Positions 7,658 through 15,393 of a DNA stretch of 64,000 nucleotides are shown here, in pieces. A program made the translations under genes and the position numbers. This DNA is from a virus, in IMG/VR virus record IMGVR_UViG_3300037475_000071, positions 1-64,000 of that record. One strand, given 5' to 3'. Position 1 is the stretch's first letter, and every line of letters begins with the position of its first letter. A model generated the notes under the pieces. The model had not been told where the DNA came from and ran no database searches. It saw nothing but the letters and a program-made list of their open reading frames with translations.

Positions 7658-8161
7658 ATGGAATCTTCGGGTATGTGCTATTCCTGCGGTGGGAGCTTCC
7701 CACTGTCCGCTTTAACTATCTGCCCAACCTGCCACGAAGCCCTCTGCCTAGACCCAAACTGCGATTGCGACGGCGAATGCCGCTGTGCTATCACCGCTGA
7801 AAAATTTAGACAGAGACCTGTGACCGAGCCGCTTTACCCCTTCACCATCTCGTACGTGAAAGACATGGACGGGACATATCTAGCCGTAAATAATCCACAC
7901 GATTTCTTCGATATGCGGGTCGGCTATACCGACATCGAGGTTTTCGGCGAGGAACTGGCTATGGAAGCCCGAGAATACGACCGAGAAGTCATCCGCACTG
8001 GAAAGGACGTGGAATACCTCCTAGAAGTAAGCACTAGAAATGGAAAACGTCTATGGCAGCATGTAAAATCCTGCGTAGCCGGTCTGGAGGGACATGTAAT
8101 TGTGGGCTACTGTCTGGACATCACGCCGATGCTAGCGTGCAACAACGGCACAGTGTGCTGA
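7658..8161 (+). CDS. zinc-binding PAS-domain protein
   Basis: 167 aa from the ATG at 7658; the frame is open from 7541, but a promoter lies between. Residues 5-45 hold eleven Cys (CYSCGG, CPTC, CLDPNCDCDGECRC), a likely zinc module. Residues 55-160 read as a PAS sensor domain: FTISYVKDMDGTYLAVNNPH, IEVFGEELA, YDREVIRTGKDVEYLLEV, GHVIVGYCLDITP. PAS domains sense ligands, redox state or light, or bind partners. No kinase or output domain follows, so it must act through a partner. PAS proteins are rare in phages. It lies beside two HTH genes pointing the other way. Confidence 0.7.
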   Translation: MESSGMCYSCGGSFPLSALTICPTCHEALCLDPNCDCDGECRCAITAEKFRQRPVTEPLYPFTISYVKDMDGTYLAVNNPHDFFDMRVGYTDIEVFGEELAMEAREYDREVIRTGKDVEYLLEVSTRNGKRLWQHVKSCVAGLEGHVIVGYCLDITPMLACNNGTVC

Positions 8162-8167
8162 AAACCC

Positions 8168-8431
8168 CTACTTCCCCTGTACTTCGGGTTCCACCACTGT
8201 CGCTTTAGGTTTAATAGGCCGCCCCATTGAAGCCCTCCCCAGGTGCTTGAATTCCTCGACCTGTACGCCCAGAGTCTCTGCCAGCTTTGGCATGGTTTCT
8301 GGTGAAGGCACTCGCTTCCCCTGCATGTAGAAATAGAAAAGTGGCTTGCTGATTTTCGCCCTGATGCAGAATTCCGCCGCGCTCAGGCCGGTTTTTGAGA
8401 ACTTCTCTTTGAAATACTCTTGAAAATTCAA
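8168..8431 (-). CDS. XRE-like helix-turn-helix regulator
   Basis: 87 aa from a TTG start (8431) with GAGG 9 bases upstream; the frame is open to 8515. The HTH spans FSKTGLSAAEFCIRAKISKPLFYFYMQGKRVPS in shape, as in Cro/CI proteins. The tail, GRPIKPKA, resembles that of the protein at 8600 (GRPKGSGG). The two are likely paralogues. A family promoter at 8553-8582 drives it, so it may regulate itself. Confidence 0.65.
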   Translation of the reverse strand: MNFQEYFKEKFSKTGLSAAEFCIRAKISKPLFYFYMQGKRVPSPETMPKLAETLGVQVEEFKHLGRASMGRPIKPKATVVEPEVQGK

Positions 8432-8552
8432 GTAAAATGCCTCGTTTATAGGATGTAATGAAAAAGGCCAGCAACTTTTTAGGGCTACTGACCCGAAAGG
8501 TGCACAAATGAACAAAAACCAAACGCTCCATTACAGAACGCTTACTGAATAA

Positions 8553-8582
8553 ACAGTAGCATACTTCTATGTGTACTGTCAA
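8553..8582 (-). promoter_or_regulatory. promoter of ACACA/TGTG family (minus)
   Basis: Minus strand TTGACA (8582-8577), 18-base spacer GTACACATAGAAGTATGC, then TACTGT (8558-8553). It precedes the HTH gene at 8168-8431. Confidence 0.6.
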
Positions 8583-8599
8583 CTGTTTTTGTTGTATAT

Positions 8600-8881
8600 T
8601 TATCTGTAGCGGGTGCTCACAGATTTGAGAGCCCCACCACTTCCCTTGGGACGCCCATTCGTACGAGGTGTGTACTGGCTTAGACCTGCTTCTAGAGGGA
8701 GCTTCAGTTCCTGACATATTCTGGCCATAGCCTGTTCGCTGGGTCGGCTGAGGTCGTTCATATACCCATAGAGGGTACTTCTACCTATCCGAACACGTTT
8801 AGCAAACTGTTCGAATGATAGATTAGTACGTTTAGCTACCTGAGCAGGGAGCCATTGTCTCAAATGATTGTAGTTAGGCAT
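8600..8881 (-). CDS. XRE-like helix-turn-helix regulator (paralogue)
   Basis: 93 aa. The HTH lies at residues 20-60: TNLSFEQFAKRVRIGRSTLYGYMNDLSRPS, then MARICQELKLPLEA. The tail NGRPKGSGGALKS is like the short Gly-Arg-Pro tail of its downstream neighbour. It is transcribed away from DNA polymerase, across a 366-base control region full of dyads, the arrangement expected of a lysogeny or early switch. Confidence 0.7.
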   Translation of the reverse strand: MPNYNHLRQWLPAQVAKRTNLSFEQFAKRVRIGRSTLYGYMNDLSRPSEQAMARICQELKLPLEAGLSQYTPRTNGRPKGSGGALKSVSTRYR

Positions 8882-9139
8882 GATGGAAGAGAAAATAATA
8901 ATCCCTACAGACTCCCCAATAGTTAACAGTTATATGAGGGGTTGGTAACCATGTTACTAGCGACGAACCTACGGTTTGATTATCTCATGGATTTATTCCG
9001 AATTGTCACCAAATTGTCACCAACCCTGTGGAAAACTCCGCATCTAGTTGTGTTTTCACACACATAAAAAAGTGCATTTGCAATTAGGTCTACATTTATA
9101 CTACCACCCTAGTGTTGTTGGATTTAGCTATACAACCTA

Positions 9140-9165
9140 TAGTGTTTATCATGTTATAAACACTA
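9140..9165. promoter_or_regulatory. perfect 10-bp inverted repeat, likely operator
   Basis: TAGTGTTTAT and ATAAACACTA separated by 6 bases. It lies about 45 bases upstream of the polA -35 element, in the gap between the divergent HTH and polymerase genes. Confidence 0.6.
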
Positions 9166-9209
9166 CCGCTACCTTTTTGTTAACCCTGTAGTTACTACAC
9201 ACAACATAG

Positions 9210-9238
9210 TTGCATTTCCACACAATCTGTGCTACTCT
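9210..9238 (+). promoter_or_regulatory. promoter of DNA polymerase gene
   Basis: TTGCAT (9210-9215), 17-base spacer with CCACACAATCTGTGC, TACTCT (9233-9238). The predicted RNA start falls within a few bases of the ATG at 9248, so the message is almost leaderless. Confidence 0.5.
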
Positions 9239-9247
9239 CCGTATTGA

Positions 9248-11587
9248 ATGACAGCAGCCGCCCCCGCAATACAAGAACTACCCTATCTGGTTCCCCACGA
9301 GATGCAGCCAGCCATGAACCCTTTTCTGGTGGTAGATGGGGCTGGGTTGGACAAAATGGTATCTTACCTGACTCGGGTAGCCACTTCCGCACAGCCTGCG
9401 TTTGGCCTCGATACTGAAACCGACATCCAAGAGAACTTCCTTGAACAACGCCTTCGCACCATTCAGGTCGGGGCCAAAGACGAGCAGTACGTTATCGACC
9501 TGCTGGCCTTCGCCGAGACCTCCGAAAACCTAAAGAGCTTGCAGGGATTCAGGAAGACTTCAAAGTGCTTCGAACCAGTTGTAAATGCTCTCCGTCCCTT
9601 TCTCGATTCCAACTCCGTTTTGAAGATTGGTCACGGTCTCCAGTTTGAATACGAGATGCTCAGTTGGAATCTCGGTCTATACACTTGGCACCTGTGGTGT
9701 ACTTTGATCGTTGAGCGCGTTCGCTGGGCCGGACTTCAACCGTTCAAGCGCAAAGGCTTCTGGGGCATGGAGCACCTGGTTGAACGCTATTTGAAAGTAC
9801 GGATGAGCGAGGAAAGTGAGCAGTTACAGAAATCGTTCGACTTGTGTACGCCGCTAACCGACGAGCAAGTCTTGTACGCCGCGATTGATACCCGCCTTCC
9901 TATGGGTGTCTATCACGGTCAGAAACTGGTTTGCGCCAGCGACCGATTGCTTGAAACCGCGCAGATCGAGAATGACTATATTCCAGCTAATGGTGACATG
10001 CACATCAACGGGTTCAAGCTCGACCGCGATGCTTGGATGAAGCTGGTAGACGAGCAAACTACAAGACACACAGAACATGTGCGCGTAATGGACACATTCT
10101 TTCTGCCCATTGTCGGCAAAAAGAATATGCCTGCCGAGAACCTGCTGGAGCTTGAACAAAAGTGGCGTGCACTGTCTGACCGCGGCGAAGAAGAGATGTC
10201 CTACCACGTTATGGCCAAGCAGTACGGGCAGACCCCGCAGGAGAAGAAGGAATGGAGATTGAAACGAGATGCCCTTGAAGATAAGCGGCTGCTTCTCAAG
10301 AAACAGGCCGGAGAAGAGTACAAAGCCGCGTCTAAGTACGCGACGTGGTTTAAGAAGGAAGGTGACAAGATGGAGGGTGAGGCTTGCATCGTTTACGCGA
10401 GTCCTGCCCAGCTTGTGGCGGCCCTCCAGAAAATGCCGGGCCTTGAAAATATTGAGGACACCAACGATAAAACGCTGTCGAAGTTGAGAAGTGAATTTCC
10501 CGTCCTAGTCGCTGTGGAAAATTATCGTTCTACGGGAAAGGCAGTCAGTTCTTTCGGGGAGAACATTCTGGAGTTCATTAACCCGATAACGGGCCGTTTG
10601 CATTCCCGTCATGACCAACTCGGGGCTGTAACGGGCAGAATGACTTGCCAAAATCCCAATTTGATGCAAATTCCGATAGACCCCCGCTACAGAGAATGCT
10701 TTGTAGCCGAACGGCGTCGCAAAATGGCTACTCTCGATTACGACGGATGCGAAGTTCGAATCATGACTGAGGCCAGCGGAGACCCTGTTTGGACAGAGGC
10801 TCTTAATAACAACTGGGACATTCATAGCGTGGTTGCGGAGAAGATGAGAACTACTGACTGGGTTAAAGCCACATTGGAGGCTTGTGCTTTCGTAGCACGC
10901 CATGCGAAGTGCGACTGCCCAGAACACAAGCATATTCGTAGTGAATCGAAGAGCATCAACTTCGGTCTTGCGTATGGTCTCACTGCTAAGGGACTTGCAG
11001 ACCAACTCAACATCACAGAAGAACGAGCGCAGGCTCTGCTTAATCTCTGGCACGCTTCGAACCCAGTTCTCAGCGCGGCCCTGACGTTGTGGGGAGACTT
11101 GGCTAAGGCAACGTGTGAAGCGCGTGACCTCGCTGGCCGCCGCAGACTGTTCCGCAAGCCTTCTTGGGAGTGGTGCAAAGAAATAGTTACTGCGAACAAC
11201 AAGAAATACAAAGACAGCAGGAACTACGGAAAGCCAGCCAGCGAGGGCCAAATCAAATGGAAAATGAAATCCATGATGGAGTCGATTGCTCGTGAAGGCT
11301 GCAACCACAAAATTCAGGGAACCAACGCCAGTGCTATTAAGCTCTCGATGGGGTGTGGTTACGATAGTAATGGCACCCCATTCTTCTGGCACTACAGCCG
11401 CCCCGACAAGGAGCAAGCGTTCCTTTGCAATCTCGTGCACGACGAAGCAGTGTTCGAATCTCCTGACGAAAAGATTACAGAGGCATACGAAGTCGCAAAA
11501 GACTGCATGATTCGCGCACTGAGTCGGTACGTTAAGAAGGTGCCGGTCACGGTGGACGGCACAATTGATACCCACTGGGTCAAATAA
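9248..11587 (+). CDS. polA: DNA polymerase I (family A)
   Basis: 779 aa. An N-terminal 3'-5' exonuclease domain has FGLDTETD (Exo I, acids D55 and E57), KIGHGLQFEYE (Exo II) and YAAIDTRLPMGVY (Exo III). The polymerase domain has motif A LDYDGCEVRIM (about 496; DYSxIELR in bacterial Pol I), motif B ESKSINFGLAYG (about 566) and motif C LVHDEAVFE (about 729). No 5'-3' exonuclease domain is seen. It is the phage replicative polymerase. The ATG follows a promoter without a usual leader or Shine-Dalgarno site. A GGRGI endonuclease gene begins one base after the stop. Confidence 0.95.
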   Translation: MTAAAPAIQELPYLVPHEMQPAMNPFLVVDGAGLDKMVSYLTRVATSAQPAFGLDTETDIQENFLEQRLRTIQVGAKDEQYVIDLLAFAETSENLKSLQGFRKTSKCFEPVVNALRPFLDSNSVLKIGHGLQFEYEMLSWNLGLYTWHLWCTLIVERVRWAGLQPFKRKGFWGMEHLVERYLKVRMSEESEQLQKSFDLCTPLTDEQVLYAAIDTRLPMGVYHGQKLVCASDRLLETAQIENDYIPANGDMHINGFKLDRDAWMKLVDEQTTRHTEHVRVMDTFFLPIVGKKNMPAENLLELEQKWRALSDRGEEEMSYHVMAKQYGQTPQEKKEWRLKRDALEDKRLLLKKQAGEEYKAASKYATWFKKEGDKMEGEACIVYASPAQLVAALQKMPGLENIEDTNDKTLSKLRSEFPVLVAVENYRSTGKAVSSFGENILEFINPITGRLHSRHDQLGAVTGRMTCQNPNLMQIPIDPRYRECFVAERRRKMATLDYDGCEVRIMTEASGDPVWTEALNNNWDIHSVVAEKMRTTDWVKATLEACAFVARHAKCDCPEHKHIRSESKSINFGLAYGLTAKGLADQLNITEERAQALLNLWHASNPVLSAALTLWGDLAKATCEARDLAGRRRLFRKPSWEWCKEIVTANNKKYKDSRNYGKPASEGQIKWKMKSMMESIAREGCNHKIQGTNASAIKLSMGCGYDSNGTPFFWHYSRPDKEQAFLCNLVHDEAVFESPDEKITEAYEVAKDCMIRALSRYVKKVPVTVDGTIDTHWVK

Positions 11588-12118
11588 ATGGCGAAAAGGA
11601 AAAACTTAGTGGGCAGAAGATTCGGTAGGTACACCGTACTAGCCTTTGTTGGGATGCGCGGGGACGAGTCTGTTTGGCTAGTTGTCTGCGACTGCGGTAC
11701 TGTAAAAGAGCTACAACGACAGTGCATAACTTCTTCAAAACGTTTGGTTCCGAATTGCGGCTGCCTAACGAAAGAAAAGGCAATACACAGGGGAACTAAA
11801 AATAATCCCAATTTTAAGCACGGTCACCGTAGAGCCGCAATAAGAAGCCGGGAATACAATTCCTGGAGAGGGATGAGGGGCAGGTGTCTTTATTCAAAAC
11901 ACATTGCATTTCCTGATTACGGAGGCAGGGGAATTACGGTTTGTGATCGTTGGAAATATTTTGCCAATTTTTTAATGGACATGGGGCCGAGGCCGGAAAA
12001 AACTAGCATAGACCGTATAAATCCCGATGGAAATTATGAGCCTAGCAACTGTCGCTGGGCGACGGCGGCGCAACAGCAGGCCAACAAGAGGGTCAAAGTA
12101 TTAACAGAGGCAAAATAA
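11588..12118 (+). CDS. GGRGI-type HNH-like endonuclease
   Basis: 176 aa. One GxxFG zinc ribbon, LVGRRFGRYTVLAFVG...CDCGTV...CGCL (residues 6-59), then the family core YNSWRGMRGRC, YGGRGITVCDRW, FLMDMGPRPEKTSIDRIN and NCRWATAAQQ. It starts immediately after the polA stop (TAAATG). Free-standing endonucleases of this type often sit next to polymerase genes, which they may target. Its AT-richer, AGG/AAA-rich codon use differs from polA, consistent with later arrival. Confidence 0.8.
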   Translation: MAKRKNLVGRRFGRYTVLAFVGMRGDESVWLVVCDCGTVKELQRQCITSSKRLVPNCGCLTKEKAIHRGTKNNPNFKHGHRRAAIRSREYNSWRGMRGRCLYSKHIAFPDYGGRGITVCDRWKYFANFLMDMGPRPEKTSIDRINPDGNYEPSNCRWATAAQQQANKRVKVLTEAK

Positions 12119-12190
12119 CAGTGTTTTGCACATCGTCGATATGTTACATTTCTTTCCTGTGATGTTCGACTCAACCAGAGGGGGAAATAA

Positions 12191-12625
12191 TTGGATGCAA
12201 CTTCACGAGAAAAGGAAAAAATAGTTACCGTTATGTTGGGCATCAACATAATGTCTACAAACAATCTCAGGCGTATAAACAAAATCCTGGCCAAAATAAA
12301 ACTGAACGCAAGGCAGTATTCAATCCTCTACCAAATAACGCGAACCGACAGACCTCCTCCGCGGAGCCAGAAGGAGCTAGCTGAACGCTCTGCTATTCGA
12401 GAGAACAGAATTGTTTCCGTTTTACACCGTATGAGTAAAGCTGGCCTCTTGAGGAGGGAGAAAACAACAGACCGCCGCCTTAACCAAGTGGCGATAACGG
12501 ACAAAGGCAGAAAGCAACTGGATAAGGCTGAGAACGATGTCAGGCTTTATTATGATGAGTTGCTAGCGAGGATTTCCAACAATGAGAGGCAAGCTATGAC
12601 TTGTTTGCTGAAGAATTACAAGTAA
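12191..12625 (+). CDS. MarR-family winged-helix regulator
   Basis: 144 aa from a TTG start with GAGGGGG just upstream; an ATG at 12251 is an alternative. The winged HTH is clear: RQYSILYQITRTD, SQKELAERSAIRENRIVSVLHRMSKAGLLRREKT and DRRLNQVAITDKGRKQL (residues 40-110). These are the MarR recognition helix and wing. A C-terminal helix would make the dimer. It ends just before a two-way terminator and faces the repressor-like gene at 12669. Confidence 0.75.
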   Translation: MDATSREKEKIVTVMLGINIMSTNNLRRINKILAKIKLNARQYSILYQITRTDRPPPRSQKELAERSAIRENRIVSVLHRMSKAGLLRREKTTDRRLNQVAITDKGRKQLDKAENDVRLYYDELLARISNNERQAMTCLLKNYK

Positions 12626-12635
12626 AACGAAAAAG

Positions 12636-12661
12636 GCGACCCAAGACCAAACCTGGGTCGC
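12636..12661. terminator. two-way terminator between convergent regulators
   Basis: 8-base-pair stem GCGACCCA / TGGGTCGC with a 10-base loop. On the minus strand it is followed by CTTTTTCGTTTT, a strong intrinsic terminator for the gene at 12669. On the plus strand the tail TGTCTTCTT is weaker. Confidence 0.75.
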
Positions 12662-12668
12662 TGTCTTC

Positions 12669-13124
12669 TTAGGCCCGAGCCGATTTTGCCGCAGCTTCAA
12701 TCATGCTGGAAATCATTTCAAACTGCGCTTCATTCAGTTTGCGCAGGTTACGCTCAGCTCTGTCGTATTTCGGGTCTTTGTCACCTCCGTATAAAGACTC
12801 TGGCAGGTCAGCGTATTTGTGTTTCAGCTTGTCCTTCAAAACCATGCGCTGCATTTCCGCCATTCTCTCCTTGTTCCACTTCAGGGCTTGGGCCATCATT
12901 CCCATTAGTGGCTTAGAAGGAAACGCCATGCTTTTAATCAGCCGACGAACGTGTTCGTAGGTAACTCCAATTTCGTCGGACAAATTCTGGATAGAGATAT
13001 TTTTCTCCTCCATCTCCTGTTGCAAGGCTTCGCCAAATAATCCCTGTTCGGGGAGTGCTTTGTTTCGGGGTCTGTTCATTAGTTTGGCCATATTTTGCTT
13101 TCCATTCTCCTTTGCAGGGTTCAT
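12669..13124 (-). CDS. repressor-like HTH protein
   Basis: 151 aa; MAKLMNRPRN (13091), preceded by GGAAAG, is a possible start. The HTH of Cro/CI type covers about residues 35-85: LQQEMEEKNISIQNLSDEIGVTYEHVRRLIKSMAFPSKPLMGMM. A helical tail, YDRAERNLRKLNEAQFEMISSMIEAAAKSA, may multimerise it. No peptidase domain is present. Its promoter faces the rnhA promoter across about 35 bases, so one operator could control both. It is my best candidate for the lysogeny repressor. Confidence 0.65.
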   Translation of the reverse strand: MNPAKENGKQNMAKLMNRPRNKALPEQGLFGEALQQEMEEKNISIQNLSDEIGVTYEHVRRLIKSMAFPSKPLMGMMAQALKWNKERMAEMQRMVLKDKLKHKYADLPESLYGGDKDPKYDRAERNLRKLNEAQFEMISSMIEAAAKSARA

Positions 13125-13143
13125 TTAACTGCCGACGTGAACC

Positions 13144-13172
13144 ACTTTAATACACATCCAGTTGCTAGTCAA
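13144..13172 (-). promoter_or_regulatory. promoter of repressor-like gene
   Basis: Minus strand TTGACT (13172-13167), 17-base spacer containing GGATGTGTAT, TAAAGT (13149-13144). It is back to back with the plus-strand promoter at 13209. Confidence 0.55.
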
Positions 13173-13208
13173 CAGTTATTTTGTGTGACCTTTTGCACAC
13201 GATTGCTG

Positions 13209-13240
13209 TTGACAACACACATTTTTTGTGTGACTATCTT
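13209..13240 (+). promoter_or_regulatory. promoter of rnhA operon, ACACA/TGTG family
   Basis: TTGACA (13209-13214), then ACACACATTTTTTGTGTG (a near-perfect dyad) and a -10 region within GACTATCTT. The ATG of rnhA is at 13243, only 3 bases after this block, so translation should start at or within a few bases of the 5' end. Confidence 0.6.
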
Positions 13241-13242
13241 AC

Positions 13243-13662
13243 ATGCAACGAATCTTCCGTGGCTTTAGCGACGGAGCCTGCCGCTCTTTTCAGCAGCACG
13301 CCGCGTGGGGAGCACTGTTAATCGACCAGTTCGGCAAGCGCAAGGAGACTTTCCAGTATATCGGAAGAGCCAGCAACAACGTCGCTGAATACCGCGGTCT
13401 CATTGGGGCACTGAATCTGGCCGTATCGCTCGGCGCTGACCGCTTGTTCATGAATATGGACTCAGAATTGGTCGTGCGCCAGGTCACTGGTGTCTACCGC
13501 GTATCCAAACCAGAACTGGCTGTGCTGCTAAACGAGGCCAAAACACTGATAGCCAGAATTCCCGCCTTCACCATTCAGCACGTTTACCGAGAGAAAAACC
13601 AAGAGGCCGACGCGCTTGCCAACCGTGCCATCGACGACTTCATTCAGCAGGAGAAAAAGTAA
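13243..13662 (+). CDS. rnhA: ribonuclease HI
   Basis: 139 aa, normal length. It cleaves RNA in RNA-DNA hybrids, for example Okazaki primers. The four acids are present: D10 (FSDGACR), E49 (NNVAEYRGL), D73 (MDSELVV) and D123 (NQEADALAN). It leads a long plus-strand operon. The promoter ends at the start codon, so the message seems leaderless. The stop overlaps the next ATG (TAATG). Confidence 0.93.
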   Translation: MQRIFRGFSDGACRSFQQHAAWGALLIDQFGKRKETFQYIGRASNNVAEYRGLIGALNLAVSLGADRLFMNMDSELVVRQVTGVYRVSKPELAVLLNEAKTLIARIPAFTIQHVYREKNQEADALANRAIDDFIQQEKK

Positions 13663-13943
13663 TGTTCAAGAAGGTACATCCGAAGGAAATAGAAGCGAGT
13701 ATTGAGCAGTTCCCTCATTGTGACCAGCGTGTGCTTCACGCTCCGGGAGAATGCAATTATTGCGACAGGCATCCACTCTGGCAAGAGCTTCGTCAGGCGT
13801 GGGGTATTGCTTTTACAAACTATCAGCCGGAAAAAGATGAACTTCCCTGCCCGGCAAACTTTGCGCGAGGAGATGCTGTTAACGGCTGGCAAGGAAACGT
13901 GGAATCCAAAGAGGAAGAGGGGAACGACTCGTGGGGAGTCTAA
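13662..13943 (+). CDS. conserved small phage protein with Cys/His motif
   Basis: 93 aa. Residues 18-40 contain FPHCDQRVLHAPGECNYCDRHPLWQ, a CxnCxxC/His pattern that may bind zinc. LPCPANFARGDAVNGWQGN follows. This combination is seen in small phage proteins of unknown function. It is coupled to rnhA by TAATG and overlaps the next frame by 13 bases. Confidence 0.65.
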   Translation: MFKKVHPKEIEASIEQFPHCDQRVLHAPGECNYCDRHPLWQELRQAWGIAFTNYQPEKDELPCPANFARGDAVNGWQGNVESKEEEGNDSWGV

Positions 13944-14185
13944 CGTTACTGAAATTCCCGCCCAAGAAAAAGGAACCCGTTGAAACCGCCAGCAAGTCGA
14001 TTACTAGCGTTCTCAACTTTGTCAAAAAGGATGTGAAAGACCTCGCCGCTATCGTGGTCGTAGCTGTGACCAACGACAACGCGGTTTACACGCTGAGTAA
14101 CGGCCTTACCGACGGCGATACGGTGCTCGCGCTGGAGAGGGCCAAGGTTTGGTTCGTGGAGAACACGGGGAGGAAGAGCCAATGA
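13931..14185 (+). CDS. unknown small protein
   Basis: 84 aa from a GTG start inside the end of the previous gene. A Lys-rich N-terminus (FPPKKKEPVET) precedes a segment VLNFVKKDVKDLAAIVVVAVTNDNAVYTLSNG, mixed alpha/beta. It ends LALERAKVWFVENTG. The stop overlaps the next start (ATGA). Confidence 0.5.
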   Translation: MGSLTLLKFPPKKKEPVETASKSITSVLNFVKKDVKDLAAIVVVAVTNDNAVYTLSNGLTDGDTVLALERAKVWFVENTGRKSQ

Positions 14186-14334
14186 AGACGAACGATGTGC
14201 TGGCGGGTTTGCTGGGCGTTCTGGTGGGGGCGTTCTTGACGTTCTCTTTGCGTGGTAAGGCTTCAGTGCAGGAGAACCGCAGAGTGTGCGTTCCCGTAAA
14301 GAGGGGAAATCTGATTGTGTGGGCTACGCGATGA
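14182..14334 (+). CDS. small single-span membrane protein
   Basis: 50 aa. Start at MKTNDVL, overlapping the previous stop (ATGA). One transmembrane helix, LAGLLGVLVGAFLTFSLRG (residues 7-25), then a basic tail. A 13-mer near-palindrome (CGCAGAGTGTGCG, 14278-14290) lies inside the coding sequence. Confidence 0.55.
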   Translation: MKTNDVLAGLLGVLVGAFLTFSLRGKASVQENRRVCVPVKRGNLIVWATR

Positions 14335-14606
14335 GCCCCCTTTATGCAAATGTTGCGGTGTGTATTTGGGTACTAATTTTCTGTGTTGGATTTGTTGTAA
14401 AAGCTGTGCGCAGTTGTAGCCGCTCAGAACCGTTGTGGAGCAGGTTTTTAACGTACTTTTTAGTTAGCGTAATGGTGGCCATAATAGGTGGGACAGCCGT
14501 ATACAGCGTTGCTTGGGAATGGAAGGCCGTTGAGCGTCAATACCCACAACTCCATACTGCTGCGCCGCCGTCGCATTGGTGGCGCGGTGCATCGGAGACC
14601 AAATGA
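14331..14606 (+). CDS. two-span membrane protein
   Basis: 91 aa. Start at MSPLYANVAVC, overlapping the previous stop (ATGA). Two hydrophobic helices, about residues 7-27 (VCIWVLIFCVGFVVKAV) and 41-64 (FLTYFLVSVMVAIIGGTAVYSVAW), with a short charged loop between. Unknown function. It sits in an early-type operon, so lysis is not the first guess. Confidence 0.55.
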   Translation: MSPLYANVAVCIWVLIFCVGFVVKAVRSCSRSEPLWSRFLTYFLVSVMVAIIGGTAVYSVAWEWKAVERQYPQLHTAAPPSHWWRGASETK

Positions 14607-14779
14607 AACAACTGAAAATGCCTTGGAACGACTTCGTGGAAGCCGCCATGCAAACGATTAAAGCTGATTACCCCGACGCCAACAACCCAGTGAGAATGGC
14701 TACACAGGCGTATGAACGGGATTTTGAGTGCTACGAAACGCCGTCGTACGTTTTAATTGATTTGGAGAAGAAAGCATGA
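14603..14779 (+). CDS. unknown small protein
   Basis: 58 aa. Start at MKQLKMPWNDF, overlapping the previous stop (ATGA). It looks alpha-helical: WNDFVEAAMQTIKADYPDANNPVRM, then YERDFECYETPSYVLIDLEKK. No family recognised. Confidence 0.5.
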   Translation: MKQLKMPWNDFVEAAMQTIKADYPDANNPVRMATQAYERDFECYETPSYVLIDLEKKA

Positions 14780-14979
14780 GCAAGCCTAACGAATGGTGGA
14801 CTCTTCGTCGTGCGGCTCGTCACGTAGTAGTTGGCTTGTGGACTTCAGCTGAGTTGTGGTCACGCCCTGAATCAATTCTAAATGCGTACGAAGCGGTTCG
14901 TCTGCTGCGCGACACGGCAAACCTAATAACAGATAAGCCTCCCAGTAAGAAACATTTTTGGCTGCATTTAGGCGGATGA
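14776..14979 (+). CDS. unknown small protein
   Basis: 67 aa, Trp- and Arg-rich (NEWWTLRRAARHVVVGLWTSAELWSRPES), coupled to the previous gene by ATGA. No family recognised. Confidence 0.5.
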   Translation: MSKPNEWWTLRRAARHVVVGLWTSAELWSRPESILNAYEAVRLLRDTANLITDKPPSKKHFWLHLGG

Positions 14980-14980
14980 A

Positions 14981-15262
14981 ATGACAGAACCCCGCGTGAC
15001 CTTGGGAATAGTGATACGCGACCTTGTACGCTTCCGTAATGTCCAGACCTTCATTCCCGCCCGAACGGAGGATTTGGACATTATGGGAATCCTGCTGCCA
15101 ATCGTGCCCGCCATTCGCATCGGCTTAAATAACCTGCTCAACGGCAATGACCCAACTTACTGCGTTGTGAACCTCGCCAAAGCCGAGGTCGTGGATTATT
15201 TCTTTTCGTGGAAACACGCGCTGTTAAAAGCAGAGGAGCTGAATAGGAGCTTCTCAGCATGA
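14981..15262 (+). CDS. unknown small protein
   Basis: 93 aa. Hydrophobic middle, LDIMGILLPIVPAIRIGLNNLLNG. The ending YFFSWKHALLKAEELNRSF is helical. It follows the previous stop by one base and overlaps the next tiny ORF by ATGA. Confidence 0.5.
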   Translation: MTEPRVTLGIVIRDLVRFRNVQTFIPARTEDLDIMGILLPIVPAIRIGLNNLLNGNDPTYCVVNLAKAEVVDYFFSWKHALLKAEELNRSFSA

Positions 15263-15357
15263 CCTGCCCGTGGTGTGACTTACCTATCCGTTGGTGGCAC
15301 CTAAAATGTAAGTACCTAGGCGTCCTATGGCACAAAAGGTGTAAGAACGGCCGATAA
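15259..15357 (+). CDS. tiny zinc-finger-like peptide
   Basis: 32 aa: MTCPWCDLPIRWWHLKC then KYLGVLWHKRCKNGR. A CxxC pair and two further Cys could bind zinc. It is coupled to the previous gene by ATGA. It resembles the 33-aa peptide at 16013 in Cys and Trp spacing, so the two look like paralogues. Confidence 0.5.
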   Translation: MTCPWCDLPIRWWHLKCKYLGVLWHKRCKNGR

Positions 15358-15393
15358 ACCGACGATAAAATCCACAGTAAAATTATTTATTAG

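Larger units (their letters stand above)
8882..9247. promoter_or_regulatory. divergent control region, candidate origin or switch
   Basis: 366 bases, AT-rich, no ORF. It holds two overlapping copies of AATTGTCACCAA (9001-9012 and 9012-9023), a TGTGGAAAA resembling a DnaA box (9027-9035), a perfect dyad at 9140-9165 and the polA promoter at 9210-9238. The position between divergent regulator and polymerase genes suits an operator region or replication origin. Neither is proven. Confidence 0.5.

Noticed and set aside
8211-8717. 168-codon minus ORF overlapping two HTH genes
   Set aside because: It runs out of frame across two well-supported HTH domains and has no domain itself.
10505-11575. 356-codon antisense ORF in polA
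   Set aside because: Shadow of the conserved polymerase coding sequence; no motif of its own.
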